Positions 50,059 to 57,521 of a stretch of 64,000 bases of DNA are shown in pieces. The notes below the pieces were generated by a model. It was not told where the DNA came from, ran no database searches, and saw only the letters and a list, made by a program, of their open reading frames with translations. The translations under genes and the position numbers were made by a program. The stretch comes from Acidobacteriota bacterium. GTDB lineage: Bacteria > Acidobacteriota > Thermoanaerobaculia > UBA5066 > Gp7-AA6. Position 1 is the stretch's first letter; each line of letters starts with the position of its first letter. The stretch lies in the NCBI GenBank assembly GCA_020199905.1, contig JAIVJS010000071.1:72668-136667 (forward strand), in the 5' to 3' direction.

Positions 50059-51144
50059 GTGAGGCTCGACCTCGCCGTCGCGCGCGCGTTTCACCTCTCC
50101 CGCCGCGCGGCGCGGGACGCGGTGCGCGCGGGCCGCGTGGACCGCGACGGGGTGACGGTCGACGAACCCGGACTCGACGTCGCCGCCGGCGCGCGGCTGG
50201 CCTGGGACCCGAACCGGCCGGCGCGCCACAACGTCCGGACTCGCCTCGCCGTTCTTCACGACGACGAGGAGGTTTTGATCGTGGACAAGCCGGCCGGCCT
50301 GCTGACGGTTCCGACGGCGGAGCGCGAATCCGACACCCTCCATGCGCGCGCGCTCGACTACCTCCAGCACCGGTATCACCGCCGCCCGTACGCCGGCATC
50401 GTCCACCGCCTCGACAAGGACACGTCCGGCGCTCTCGTGTTCGCGCGCAACCGCGAGGCGCTGCACGCGTTGCAGGCCCTGTTCCGTGTGCACGACATCG
50501 AGCGCGAGTACCTCGCCCTGGTCGCCGGAGCGCCTCCCGACTCGGGGATCCTCGACGCCGACCTCGTGCGCGATGCCGGCCTCGGACGAAGAGGCGTCGC
50601 CCGGCGTGGGGAGGCCGGACGCCGGGCGGTCACCCGGTACCGCGTCCTGGAGCGGCTGAGAGGGGCGGCGCTCGTCTCGATCCATCTCGAGACCGGGCGC
50701 ACGCATCAGATCCGCGTGCACTTCCTCTCGATCGGCCACCCCGTCCTCGGCGACCGCGTGTATCGCACGGGGCAGGGCGAGGCCGCCCTCCCCGCCGCCC
50801 CGCGGCAGATGCTGCACGCCAGACGGCTCGGGTTCCGACATCCAGGGACCGGGGAGGGGATTGGAGTCGAATCCCCCGTGCCCCCGGACTTCGAGCGGGT
50901 GCTCGCCGCCCTGCGGGAGCGTGGTAGACCCCGGCCGGTGCCGGCAGAGCCCGGGCGGACGGTAGCACCGGGACCGGCGGCTCCCGCAGCGTTCCGCGGG
51001 AAGGCGGAGAGTCCCTCGCGTTCCGGCGGCGGGCCGCCCCGGGGCGGGGCGCCCGGCCGGTCCGCGGAACGGCCCGCGGGCACCGCCCCAAAAACGAAAG
51101 CCCCGCCGAAGCGGGGCCTTCGAGACAAACGGAACGAAACCTAA
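50059..51144 (+). CDS. RluA/RluD-family pseudouridine synthase
   Basis: Isomerises uridine to pseudouridine, usually in 23S rRNA. 361 residues: S4-like N-terminal domain (VRLDLAVARAFHLSRRAARD, AGRVDRDGVTV), catalytic core with GIVHRLDKDTSGALVFARN (catalytic Asp in HRLDKDTSG), LETGRTHQIRVHFLSIGHPV and RQMLHARRLGFRHPGTG. A tail of about 65 residues rich in Pro, Ala, Gly and Arg follows the family's normal end. The terminator of the convergent ompA gene lies inside this tail's coding sequence, and the TAA stop overlaps the ompA stop. GTG 50059 follows GAGGGAAAG. Confidence 0.88.
   Translation: MRLDLAVARAFHLSRRAARDAVRAGRVDRDGVTVDEPGLDVAAGARLAWDPNRPARHNVRTRLAVLHDDEEVLIVDKPAGLLTVPTAERESDTLHARALDYLQHRYHRRPYAGIVHRLDKDTSGALVFARNREALHALQALFRVHDIEREYLALVAGAPPDSGILDADLVRDAGLGRRGVARRGEAGRRAVTRYRVLERLRGAALVSIHLETGRTHQIRVHFLSIGHPVLGDRVYRTGQGEAALPAAPRQMLHARRLGFRHPGTGEGIGVESPVPPDFERVLAALRERGRPRPVPAEPGRTVAPGPAAPAAFRGKAESPSRSGGGPPRGGAPGRSAERPAGTAPKTKAPPKRGLRDKRNET
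51089..51120 (-). terminator. Rho-independent terminator of ompA, inside the rluD-type gene
   Basis: Minus strand GGCCCCGC, TTCG loop, GCGGGGCT, then CGTTTTTGG. It lies about 20 nt after the ompA stop and within the 3' coding part of the pseudouridine synthase gene. Confidence 0.85.
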
Positions 51145-51764
51145 GCGAGGACGATGACCACGACGCGCCGGTTCTTCGAACGGCCCGACTTGGACTTGTT
51201 CGGAGCGACGGGCTCATCTTCGCCATAGGAAATCGTGGACATCCGGTTCAACGCGATCCCCTGCTTGTTCAGGAACCGGCGGACCGCCTCCGCCCGCTCT
51301 TCGCCGAGACGGTAGTTCAGGCTCGGGGAACCCTTCGAGTCGGTGTGCCCCTGCACTTCCAGATACACGTTCTTGTTCTCGGACTTCAACTTCTCCGCGA
51401 AGTCCTTCAGCCGGCTTTCGGCTTCTTTCGAGAGCGCCCACTTGCTCGACGGGAACTTCACCGCGTCGTCGGAGAGGACCAGCGAATAGACGAATTTGCC
51501 CTCGGCGAGCTTGCCCGCCGCCTGGGCCCGCTCGAGAGCGTCCCGGGTTGACTTGTCGAGCGCCGTGATGCGCGTGTCGTGATCCCGGATCTTGCTCTGC
51601 GCGGTCTCGACCTGGGATTCGACCTCGTTGATCCGCTTCTCCGACGCGGCGCTGCTTTTGGAGACCTCGTCGCCGACGTAGCGCTTGGTCGCGCAGCCGC
51701 CGAGACCCAAGGTGCCCAGAAGGAGCGCCCCGCCAACGATCCATGCATTCGATCTCTTACCCAT
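51141..51764 (-). CDS. OmpA-family outer-membrane lipoprotein
   Basis: 207 residues. Lipoprotein signal (SNAWIVGGALLLGTLGLGGC, lipobox LGGC), a heptad-rich coiled coil of about 60 residues (SAASEKRINEVESQVETAQS, as in Lpp-like spacers), then an OmpA peptidoglycan-binding domain (VYLEVQGHTDSKGSPSLNYR, LGEERAEAVRRFLNKQGI, RSKNRRVVVIVL) with the Asp and Arg that hold diaminopimelate. It tethers the outer membrane to the wall. A textbook ribosome site (AAAGGAGG) precedes ATG 51764. Convergent with the pseudouridine synthase gene, stop codons overlapping. Confidence 0.9.
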   Translation of the reverse strand: MGKRSNAWIVGGALLLGTLGLGGCATKRYVGDEVSKSSAASEKRINEVESQVETAQSKIRDHDTRITALDKSTRDALERAQAAGKLAEGKFVYSLVLSDDAVKFPSSKWALSKEAESRLKDFAEKLKSENKNVYLEVQGHTDSKGSPSLNYRLGEERAEAVRRFLNKQGIALNRMSTISYGEDEPVAPNKSKSGRSKNRRVVVIVLA

Positions 51765-51787
51765 GGAAAATCCTCCTTTCGAAAGAG

Positions 51788-52819
51788 TTAACCCGCCGGA
51801 GCGGGAACCGTTCCTCGATACCCCCGTCGCGTCCGAACGACCCATTTGCCGGGTTTGGTAACCGACACCACCACGACTCTGTATTTTAGCTCTCCCTGGC
51901 CCGAAGGTGCGAATCCGAGGAGATATTGCTTGCGCACCTCGGTGTTGATTCTCGCCGCTATCGGCCTCAAGTCCTCCTCTCCATTGGCCAGATACAGCTG
52001 CCCGCCGCTCGTGTAGGCCAGAAGTTTCAGGTTGTCGAGAGCCAGATCCTTGCGCTCCGCGTCGCTCAACCGGTCAAACGCGGCATTTTTCATCCCGACC
52101 GCGTAGACCGGTATGGACACCTGCTGCAGGATCGTTGCCATTTCGTCCGCCGAAAGCCTGCTTGCGTTGTCCACCCCGTCCGTAAAGAGCAGGATGGCCC
52201 GCTTGCCGTTCTTCCCCGCGAGCATCCGGGAGGGAGTCGCCGCGACCGCGTCGAAGAGCGCCGTGCGGCCCCCGGCCTCGAGACGGGTCAGGGCCCGCGA
52301 GATCCGCGATGGATCGGGCGAGAACTCAGAGAGGAGCGAAAGCTCGTTTTCGGAAAAGGCAAAAAGGGCGAAGTCGTCCCCCGAGCGGCGCCCTTCGAGT
52401 ATGTGCCGGATGGCGCTCTTGGCGGATTCGAGCTTGCCCGCGATCTTCATGCTGCCGGACGTGTCGACGAGAAAGGCGAACGAGGCCGGAGCGTCGTCGT
52501 CGCGCTCGAACGTGTCGAGCGTCACGTTGACGCCGCCCGCATTCACCCGGAAATCCGCCTTCGCGAGGCCGTCCACGAACCGGCCCTTCCGGTCGAAGAC
52601 CAGCACGGGGAGAAGGACGTACTCGCTGCCCGCGCTTTCCGTGTAGGTCGGGAGAGGCGTCTCGCGGGGGGAGGGAGCCGCGGTCGAGGCGGGAGTTGCT
52701 GCAGCCGGTGGCGTCGAAACCGCAGGCGGAACGGCCGAGGGTGCAGGCAGCGGCTGGGCGGCGGCGATCGCGCCGCCAAGCAGGGCTCCCGCCGCGATCG
52801 CGAAGCAGAATCGGCGCAT
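51788..52819 (-). CDS. Secreted VWA-domain protein with intact MIDAS
   Basis: 343 residues. Signal peptide (FCFAIAAGALLGGAIAAAQP), Pro/Ala/Thr-rich linker, the family's opening strands (EYVLLPVLVFDRKGRFVDGL), then a VWA domain with FAFLVDTSGSMKIAGKLESA (DxSxS), GRTALFDAVAATPSRMLAGK and RAILLFTDGVDNASRLS, i.e. a complete metal-ion-dependent adhesion site, unlike the other two VWA proteins here. A C-terminal YLLGFAPSGQGELKYRVVVV strand follows. It is 23 bp upstream of ompA on the same strand and probably shares its transcript, and is divergent from the TrmJ-type gene. Confidence 0.85.
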   Translation of the reverse strand: MRRFCFAIAAGALLGGAIAAAQPLPAPSAVPPAVSTPPAAATPASTAAPSPRETPLPTYTESAGSEYVLLPVLVFDRKGRFVDGLAKADFRVNAGGVNVTLDTFERDDDAPASFAFLVDTSGSMKIAGKLESAKSAIRHILEGRRSGDDFALFAFSENELSLLSEFSPDPSRISRALTRLEAGGRTALFDAVAATPSRMLAGKNGKRAILLFTDGVDNASRLSADEMATILQQVSIPVYAVGMKNAAFDRLSDAERKDLALDNLKLLAYTSGGQLYLANGEEDLRPIAARINTEVRKQYLLGFAPSGQGELKYRVVVVSVTKPGKWVVRTRRGYRGTVPAPAG

Positions 52820-52847
52820 CTCTTTCCGAAAATGATACTTCGTACCC

Positions 52848-52853
52848 GATAAT
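52848..52853 (+). promoter_or_regulatory. -10 box (GATAAT) 8 nt before the TrmJ-type gene
   Basis: cccGATAAT, tccggtga, ATG 52862. The expected start site is within about 2 nt of the start codon. Confidence 0.55.
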
Positions 52854-52861
52854 TCCGGTGA

Positions 52862-53605
52862 ATGACCCTGCGGGAAATTACGACCGTCCTCGTTCGGACA
52901 CACACGCCGGGCAATCTGGGGTCGGCCGCTCGCGTCTGCAAAAACTTCGGCGTCAGGGACGTCCGGCTCGTGGATCCGGCGGCGGAGGCCGACGAGGATT
53001 CCGTGCGGCTCGCGTCAGGAGCCGACGATGTTCTGGGCTCGATCCGGCGCTTTCCGGATCTTCGCGAGGCGGTGGCGGAGTTCGACGCGGTCATCGCCAC
53101 CTCCTCCCTGCGCGGACGCGAGGACCAGCGCTCGCTCGAGCTTGGCGACCTTACAGGATTCCTGGGCGAGCTCGGGCCCGCCGCGCGAGTCGCCTTCGTT
53201 TTCGGCCCGGAGCGCAGCGGGCTCACCGAGGAGGAGCGCTCGCGCGCCTCGGCCTGTCTGCGGCTTCCATCCCGGCCTGACTTTCCGACACTGAACGTGT
53301 CGCACGCGGTCGCGGCGGTGCTCGCGGTGGCGCGGATGGGCGAGAACGGCGGCGCTTCGACAGACCCGGAGCGAGAGGAGTGGGCGACCGCCCGCGAGGT
53401 CGAAGGGACTCTCGAGCACTGGGACCGCGCCCTCGAGGCAACGGGGTTCTACGACACGGGCCACCGCGACCGGTCGCTCCGCGCGTGGCGGAAGATCGTC
53501 GCGGGGCGTCCCCTCACGACGCGGGAGGCCGCAATTTTGAGAGGGGTGGCCAATCGGGTGCTGGTATCACTCCGTCGCCTTCCGGGCGACGGCTGGAGGC
53601 GGTAG
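52862..53605 (+). CDS. trmJ: TrmJ-type SPOUT RNA methyltransferase
   Basis: Likely 2'-O-methylates position 32 of tRNAs. 247 residues with a SPOUT knot: LVRTHTPGNLGSAARVCKNF (N and R in the SAM/RNA site), VAFVFGPERSGLTEEERSRA and LPSRPDFPTLNVSHAVAAVL, the three TrmH motifs in the TrmJ form. The C-terminal region (EVEGTLEHWDRALEATGFYD, AWRKIVAGRPLTTREAAILR) matches the TrmJ-specific helical extension. The final residues (GDGWRR-stop) run into a heptad repeat whose unit gcggtag contains the stop codon. Confidence 0.88.
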   Translation: MTLREITTVLVRTHTPGNLGSAARVCKNFGVRDVRLVDPAAEADEDSVRLASGADDVLGSIRRFPDLREAVAEFDAVIATSSLRGREDQRSLELGDLTGFLGELGPAARVAFVFGPERSGLTEEERSRASACLRLPSRPDFPTLNVSHAVAAVLAVARMGENGGASTDPEREEWATAREVEGTLEHWDRALEATGFYDTGHRDRSLRAWRKIVAGRPLTTREAAILRGVANRVLVSLRRLPGDGWRR

Positions 53606-53679
53606 GCGGGAGGCGGAAAGCGGAAGGCGGGCGGACGCAGCGCCCACCACCCGGCGCCCAGCGCCCAGCGCCACCGAAG
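53606..53679 (+). repeat. Two heptad repeat arrays between convergent trmJ and ndk
   Basis: After the trmJ stop: gcgggag, gcggaaa, gcggaag, gcgggcg. After the ndk stop (minus): CTTCGGT, GGCGCTG, GGCGCTG, GGCGCCG, GGTGGTG, GGCGCTG. As at 21768-21858, each gene end carries its own unit. Confidence 0.82.
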
Positions 53680-54096
53680 CTAAATCAGCTCCGCCTCCGC
53701 GAAGAAGAAGGCAATTTCCTTCGCGGCGTTCTCCGGCGAATCGCTTCCGTGGATGGCGTTTCGCTCGATGTCGGTGCCGTAGAGATTGCGCACCGTGCCC
53801 GCTTCCGCCTTCTGGGAGTCCGTGGCTCCCATCGTCGTGCGCAGGTGCGGGACGGCATCAGCCCGCTCGAGGGCGGCGACGATGACGGGGCCTTCGGTCA
53901 TGAAACGCACGAGACCCCCGAAGAAGGAGCGCTCGCGGTGAACGGCGTAGAAGGCCCGCGCCTGTTCGGGGGCGAGCCGGATTTTCTTCACGCCCGCGAT
54001 GCGGAAACCTTCCCGTTCGAGGTGAGCGAGAATCGCTCCCGCTTTTCCCGCCGCGACGGAGTCGGGCTTCAGGATGGTCAGTGTTCTCTGGCTCAA
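53680..54096 (-). CDS. ndk: Nucleoside diphosphate kinase
   Basis: Equilibrates nucleoside di- and triphosphates through a phospho-histidine. 138 residues, standard Ndk length: RTLTILKPDSVAAGKAGAIL, FFGGLVRFMTEGPVIVAALE, MGATDSQKAEAGTVRNLYG and the active-site His in NAIHGSDSPENAAKEIAFFF. Start is TTG 54096 with AAAGGA upstream. It lies 48 bp after the small membrane-protein gene at the end of the sucCD cluster, linking it to GTP/ATP produced by succinyl-CoA synthetase. Confidence 0.96.
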   Translation of the reverse strand: MSQRTLTILKPDSVAAGKAGAILAHLEREGFRIAGVKKIRLAPEQARAFYAVHRERSFFGGLVRFMTEGPVIVAALERADAVPHLRTTMGATDSQKAEAGTVRNLYGTDIERNAIHGSDSPENAAKEIAFFFAEAELI

Positions 54097-54144
54097 CGAT
54101 GGTCCTTTTCTGTCGCGCGGATTGGCGACCTCGTTCCGTCGATC

Positions 54145-54567
54145 TCAGAATTCCCGGACGTCCGCCGGGAGCTTGTCTTCCGTCGCGACGCCGGCCCGGG
54201 CGAGAGCCGAGAGCAGCTCGCGAGGGCGCTGCGACCCGATCATGAGGGTCGAGCCATCCGTGCGCACGATCAGAACGCCCCGGTCCCCCCGAACGTTCAA
54301 GGCGCGGCGCCTGCCGAAGCCGCGAATGCCCCAGCCGCCGTAGTCGCGCACCGGCCGGTAAGCCGTGGCTTCCGCGCGCGCGATCTCGGCGATGGGAACC
54401 CGGGTCGTGTTCAGGAAACCGAAACGCACGGTCACCGCGTCCGATCCCACGGTCGTCTTCATCTTCAGGGACCCGACCGAAAGGGCGACCAGGATCATCA
54501 GGGCGGAGACGGCGTACATCCACACACCGAAGCCCTGCGCCTCTTCGTAAAGGCCCATGCCCGTCAT
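54145..54567 (-). CDS. Small membrane-anchored protein with PH-like beta domain
   Basis: 140 residues: two closely spaced hydrophobic stretches at the N-terminus ([20 protein letters not shown]), then a beta-rich domain ([60 protein letters not shown]) typical of bacterial PH-like/DUF3093-like proteins. Function unknown. ATG 54567 overlaps the sucD stop (ATGA), so it is translated with the TCA-cycle genes. Confidence 0.7.
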   Translation of the reverse strand: MTGMGLYEEAQGFGVWMYAVSALMILVALSVGSLKMKTTVGSDAVTVRFGFLNTTRVPIAEIARAEATAYRPVRDYGGWGIRGFGRRRALNVRGDRGVLIVRTDGSTLMIGSQRPRELLSALARAGVATEDKLPADVREF

Positions 54568-55448
54568 CGCCCGAGCCGTTCCTTCATCCGGCTCCCGAGA
54601 TCCGCGGGAGAGCGCACGACGGCGACGCCGGCCGCCTCGAGCGCCTTGACCTTGTCCGCGGCGGTCCCGCGGCCCCCGGCGATGATCGCCCCCGCATGCC
54701 CCATTCTGCGGCCCGGGGGCGCCGTCTGGCCGGCGATGAATGCGACGACCGGCTTCCCGAAGTTCCCCGCGATGAAGCACGCCGCTTCCTCTTCAGCGGA
54801 CCCCCCGATCTCGCCGATCAAGATGACGGCCTCGGTGCCGTCGTCGCCGGAGAAGGCGGCGAGACAGTCGATGAAGCTCGTGCCGTTCACGGGATCGCCT
54901 CCGATGCCGATCACGGTCGACTGACCGAGGCCGAGCCGCGTCAGCTGGTCCACCGCTTCATAGGTCAGAGTGCCCGAGCGCGAGATCACGCCGACCGTCC
55001 CCGGCTTGTGGATCCGCCCCGGCATGATCCCGATCTTGCATTCCCCCGGGGTGATGATCCCCGGGCAGTTGGGGCCGATCAGGCGCACCGCGACGCCCTC
55101 CGCCGCCCTCCGGGCGAGCGCCGCCTTGACGCGGACCATGTCGTTGGTCGGAATCCCCTCCGTGATGCACGCGATCAAAGGGACTCCCGCGTCCGCGGCC
55201 TCGACCACGGCGTCCGCGGCAAAGGGCGGCGGAACGAAGACCATCGACGCGTTCGCGCTCGTCTCGCGCACGGCGTCCGCGACCGTGTCGAAGACGGGAA
55301 TGCCTTCGTGGACGGTGCCGCCCTTCCCGGGAGTCACGCCCGCGACGACGGCGGTGCCGTAATCGCGGGAGGCGAGGGCGTGAAAGCTGCCTTCGCGCCC
55401 GGTCAGCCCCTGAACGAGAAGCCTCGTCTGCTTTCCCACCCAGATCAT
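54564..55448 (-). CDS. sucD: Succinyl-CoA synthetase, alpha subunit
   Basis: Carries the CoA site and the phospho-histidine of succinyl-CoA synthetase. 294 residues: [99 protein letters not shown] and the active-site His in [17 protein letters not shown] 55448 overlaps the sucC stop as ATGA, and its own stop overlaps the next gene the same way, so translation of the trio is coupled. Confidence 0.97.
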   Translation of the reverse strand: MIWVGKQTRLLVQGLTGREGSFHALASRDYGTAVVAGVTPGKGGTVHEGIPVFDTVADAVRETSANASMVFVPPPFAADAVVEAADAGVPLIACITEGIPTNDMVRVKAALARRAAEGVAVRLIGPNCPGIITPGECKIGIMPGRIHKPGTVGVISRSGTLTYEAVDQLTRLGLGQSTVIGIGGDPVNGTSFIDCLAAFSGDDGTEAVILIGEIGGSAEEEAACFIAGNFGKPVVAFIAGQTAPPGRRMGHAGAIIAGGRGTAADKVKALEAAGVAVVRSPADLGSRMKERLGR

Positions 55449-56602
55449 CGGACCGCCTCCACCACCTTCCGCGCCGCGTCCGCGAGCCCGTCGGCCGGCG
55501 TGATCTTCAGGCCGGACTCGCGAAGGATCTGCTTGCCGAGGTCCACGTTGGTTCCCTCGAGCCGGACCACCACCGGGAGGGACAGCCCCATCTCGCGGAC
55601 GGCCGCGACCACGCCGTTGGCGATGATGTCGCAGCGCATGATGCCGCCGAAGATGTTGATCAGGACGCCTCGGACGTTCTTGTCCGAAAGGATGATGCGA
55701 AACGCGTTCTTGACCTGCTCCTCGTTGGCGCCTCCGCCCACGTCGAGGAAGTTCGCCGGCTCGCCCCCGGCGAGCTTGACGAGGTCCATCGTCGCCATGG
55801 CGAGGCCCGCGCCATTGACCATGCATCCGACGCTGCCGTCGAGCTTGATGTAGTTCAAGCCGAACTTCGACGCTTCGACCTCGAGAGGGTCCTCCTCGGT
55901 CAGGTCGCGCATCGCTTTGATGTCGGAGTGCCGGAAGAGAGCGTTGTCGTCGAAGGTCATTTTCGCGTCGAGCGCGAGGACGTCGCCCGCCTTCGTCACC
56001 AGCAGGGGGTTGATCTCCGCGAGCGAGGCGTCCATCTCGGTGTAGGCGCGGAAGAGCGCCGGCATGAACGCGATCCCCTTCTTGAAGCTCTCGCCGGACA
56101 GGCCGAGCGCGAACGCCAGCTTGCGGGCCTGAAACGGGAACATCCCGAGCGCCGGATCGATCGTCTCGCGGACGATCGCCGAGGCGTCCTTCGCGGCGAC
56201 CTCCTCGATCTCCATGCCTCCGAACTTCGAAGCCATCATGGACGGGAGACCCCTGCCGCGGTCGAGCGTGATGCCGAGGTACAGCTCGCGGTCGATGTCG
56301 AGTGCCTCCTCGACCAAAACCTTCTGCACGACGCGCCCCTCGGCTCCGGTCTGCGCCGTGATCAGGGTCATGCCGAGAATCTTCTTCGCGAATTCGTACG
56401 CCTCGTCGGGCGTCCTGGCAACCTTGACTCCTCCGCCCTTCCCGCGTCCGCCGGCATGGATCTGGGCCTTGACGACCGCGCGGCCGCCGAGCCTCTTCGA
56501 GATCTGCCGTGCCTCCTCGGGGTTGTCCGTCACCTCTCCGCGGGGCACGGGGACACCGTATCGGGCGAGGAGGGACTTGGCCTGGTATTCGTGGACTTTC
56601 AT
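55445..56602 (-). CDS. sucC: Succinyl-CoA synthetase, beta subunit
   Basis: ATP-grasp subunit that, with SucD, converts succinyl-CoA to succinate with NTP formation. 385 residues: [99 protein letters not shown] and [14 protein letters not shown]. The metal and phosphate-binding residues are in place. A TATAAT box lies 12 nt before ATG 56602, so sucCD probably has its own promoter apart from mdh-sdhCAB. Confidence 0.97.
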   Translation of the reverse strand: MKVHEYQAKSLLARYGVPVPRGEVTDNPEEARQISKRLGGRAVVKAQIHAGGRGKGGGVKVARTPDEAYEFAKKILGMTLITAQTGAEGRVVQKVLVEEALDIDRELYLGITLDRGRGLPSMMASKFGGMEIEEVAAKDASAIVRETIDPALGMFPFQARKLAFALGLSGESFKKGIAFMPALFRAYTEMDASLAEINPLLVTKAGDVLALDAKMTFDDNALFRHSDIKAMRDLTEEDPLEVEASKFGLNYIKLDGSVGCMVNGAGLAMATMDLVKLAGGEPANFLDVGGGANEEQVKNAFRIILSDKNVRGVLINIFGGIMRCDIIANGVVAAVREMGLSLPVVVRLEGTNVDLGKQILRESGLKITPADGLADAARKVVEAVR

Positions 56603-56614
56603 GAGGAGCGGGGG

Positions 56615-56620
56615 ATTATA
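56615..56620 (-). promoter_or_regulatory. -10 box (TATAAT) 12 nt before sucC
   Basis: Minus strand CCCGTATAATCCCC; expected leader about 6 nt, too short for a standard ribosome site, so leaderless-like initiation is possible here as well. Confidence 0.6.
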
Positions 56621-56679
56621 CGGGTTGAGCGAGTCATCGCGAGAAGGCGTTCCCGCATTGTTCTAAGCGAAGCGCTCTC

Positions 56680-56714
56680 GAGGCTGCCGGTCGCAAAGCG
56701 ACCGCCGCAGCCTC
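56680..56714 (-). terminator. Hairpin overlapping the sdhB stop codon
   Basis: gaggctgc (56680-56687) pairs with gcagcctc (56707-56714) and ggtcgc with gcgacc inside, with a 3-nt loop. No U-run follows, so it may be a processing or rho-assisted termination hairpin between sdhB and sucC. Confidence 0.5.
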
Positions 56715-57459
56715 AAGTCCCGAACAGTTTCTTTATGCCGTACCGCGTGGTCGCGCGGTACATCTCCGCGATCGCCGTCGTCAGCGGAATCGACTTGGGG
56801 CAGGCGCGCACGCAGTTCTGCGCGTTGCCGCAGTCGTCGACGCCACCCTCTGCCATGAGAGCTTCGAGGCGCTCGCCCGCGTTCATCGCGCCGGTCGGGT
56901 GCGAGTTGAACAGGCGCGCCTGCGCGATCGGCGCGGCCCCGATGAAGTTTGACCGGCCGTTGACCTGCGGGCACACGTCCAGGCAGTTCCCGCACGTGAT
57001 GCACTTCGAATACTCGTAGGCCTGCTGCCGCTCGGGCTCCGGCATGCGGGGACCGGGGCCGAGGTCGTAGGTGCCGTCGATCGGAATCCATCCCTTGATG
57101 CGTTTCAACGAGTCGAACATCACCTGGCGGTCCACCGAAAGGTCCCGCTGTACGGGGAACTTCGCCATCGGCTCCAGACGGATGGGCTGCTCGAGCGAGT
57201 CGATCAGCGCCGTGCAGGCCATGCGGGCCACGCCGTTGATCCGCATCGCGCACGAGCCGCAGACTTCCTCGAGACACGCGCGGTCGTAGACCACGGGCGA
57301 AGTGGCTTTTCCGGCCCGGGTCTTCGGATCCTTGGCGATCTCCATCAGAACGGAGATCACGTTCTGCCGGGGCTGATACGGGATCTCGTATTCCTCCCAG
57401 TACGGCGACGACGTCGGGGTGTCTTGCCGCTTGACGGAGAGTCGGATGCTGGATGGCAT
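56713..57459 (-). CDS. sdhB: Succinate dehydrogenase / fumarate reductase iron-sulfur subunit
   Basis: 248 residues carrying electrons from SdhA to the quinone. Three clusters are visible: [2Fe-2S] in CLEEVCGSCAMRINGVARMA-C, [4Fe-4S] in CITCGNCLDVCPQ and [3Fe-4S] in CGNAQNCVRACPKSIPL. ATG 57459 was chosen because it opens the conserved N-terminus (IRLSVKRQDTPTSSPYWEEY). The frame stays open through the upstream heptad repeat to the sdhA stop, but that part encodes only repeat-derived residues (GKRGNGKRETTGNRN). Confidence 0.95.
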   Translation of the reverse strand: MPSSIRLSVKRQDTPTSSPYWEEYEIPYQPRQNVISVLMEIAKDPKTRAGKATSPVVYDRACLEEVCGSCAMRINGVARMACTALIDSLEQPIRLEPMAKFPVQRDLSVDRQVMFDSLKRIKGWIPIDGTYDLGPGPRMPEPERQQAYEYSKCITCGNCLDVCPQVNGRSNFIGAAPIAQARLFNSHPTGAMNAGERLEALMAEGGVDDCGNAQNCVRACPKSIPLTTAIAEMYRATTRYGIKKLFGT

Positions 57460-57465
57460 AGCTAT

Positions 57466-57521
57466 CCTCGGATTCCGATTCCCGGTCGTTTCCCGTTTCC
57501 CGTTTCCCCTTTTCCCTGCCA
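57466..57521 (-). repeat. Heptad repeat (GGAAACG) between sdhA and sdhB
   Basis: From the sdhA stop on the minus strand: TGGCAGG, GAAAAGG, GGAAACG, GGAAACG, GGAAACG, ACCGGGA, ATCGGAA, TCCGAGG. It sits inside an operon, so it is transcribed, and lies where the sdhB ribosome site should be. Confidence 0.85.
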
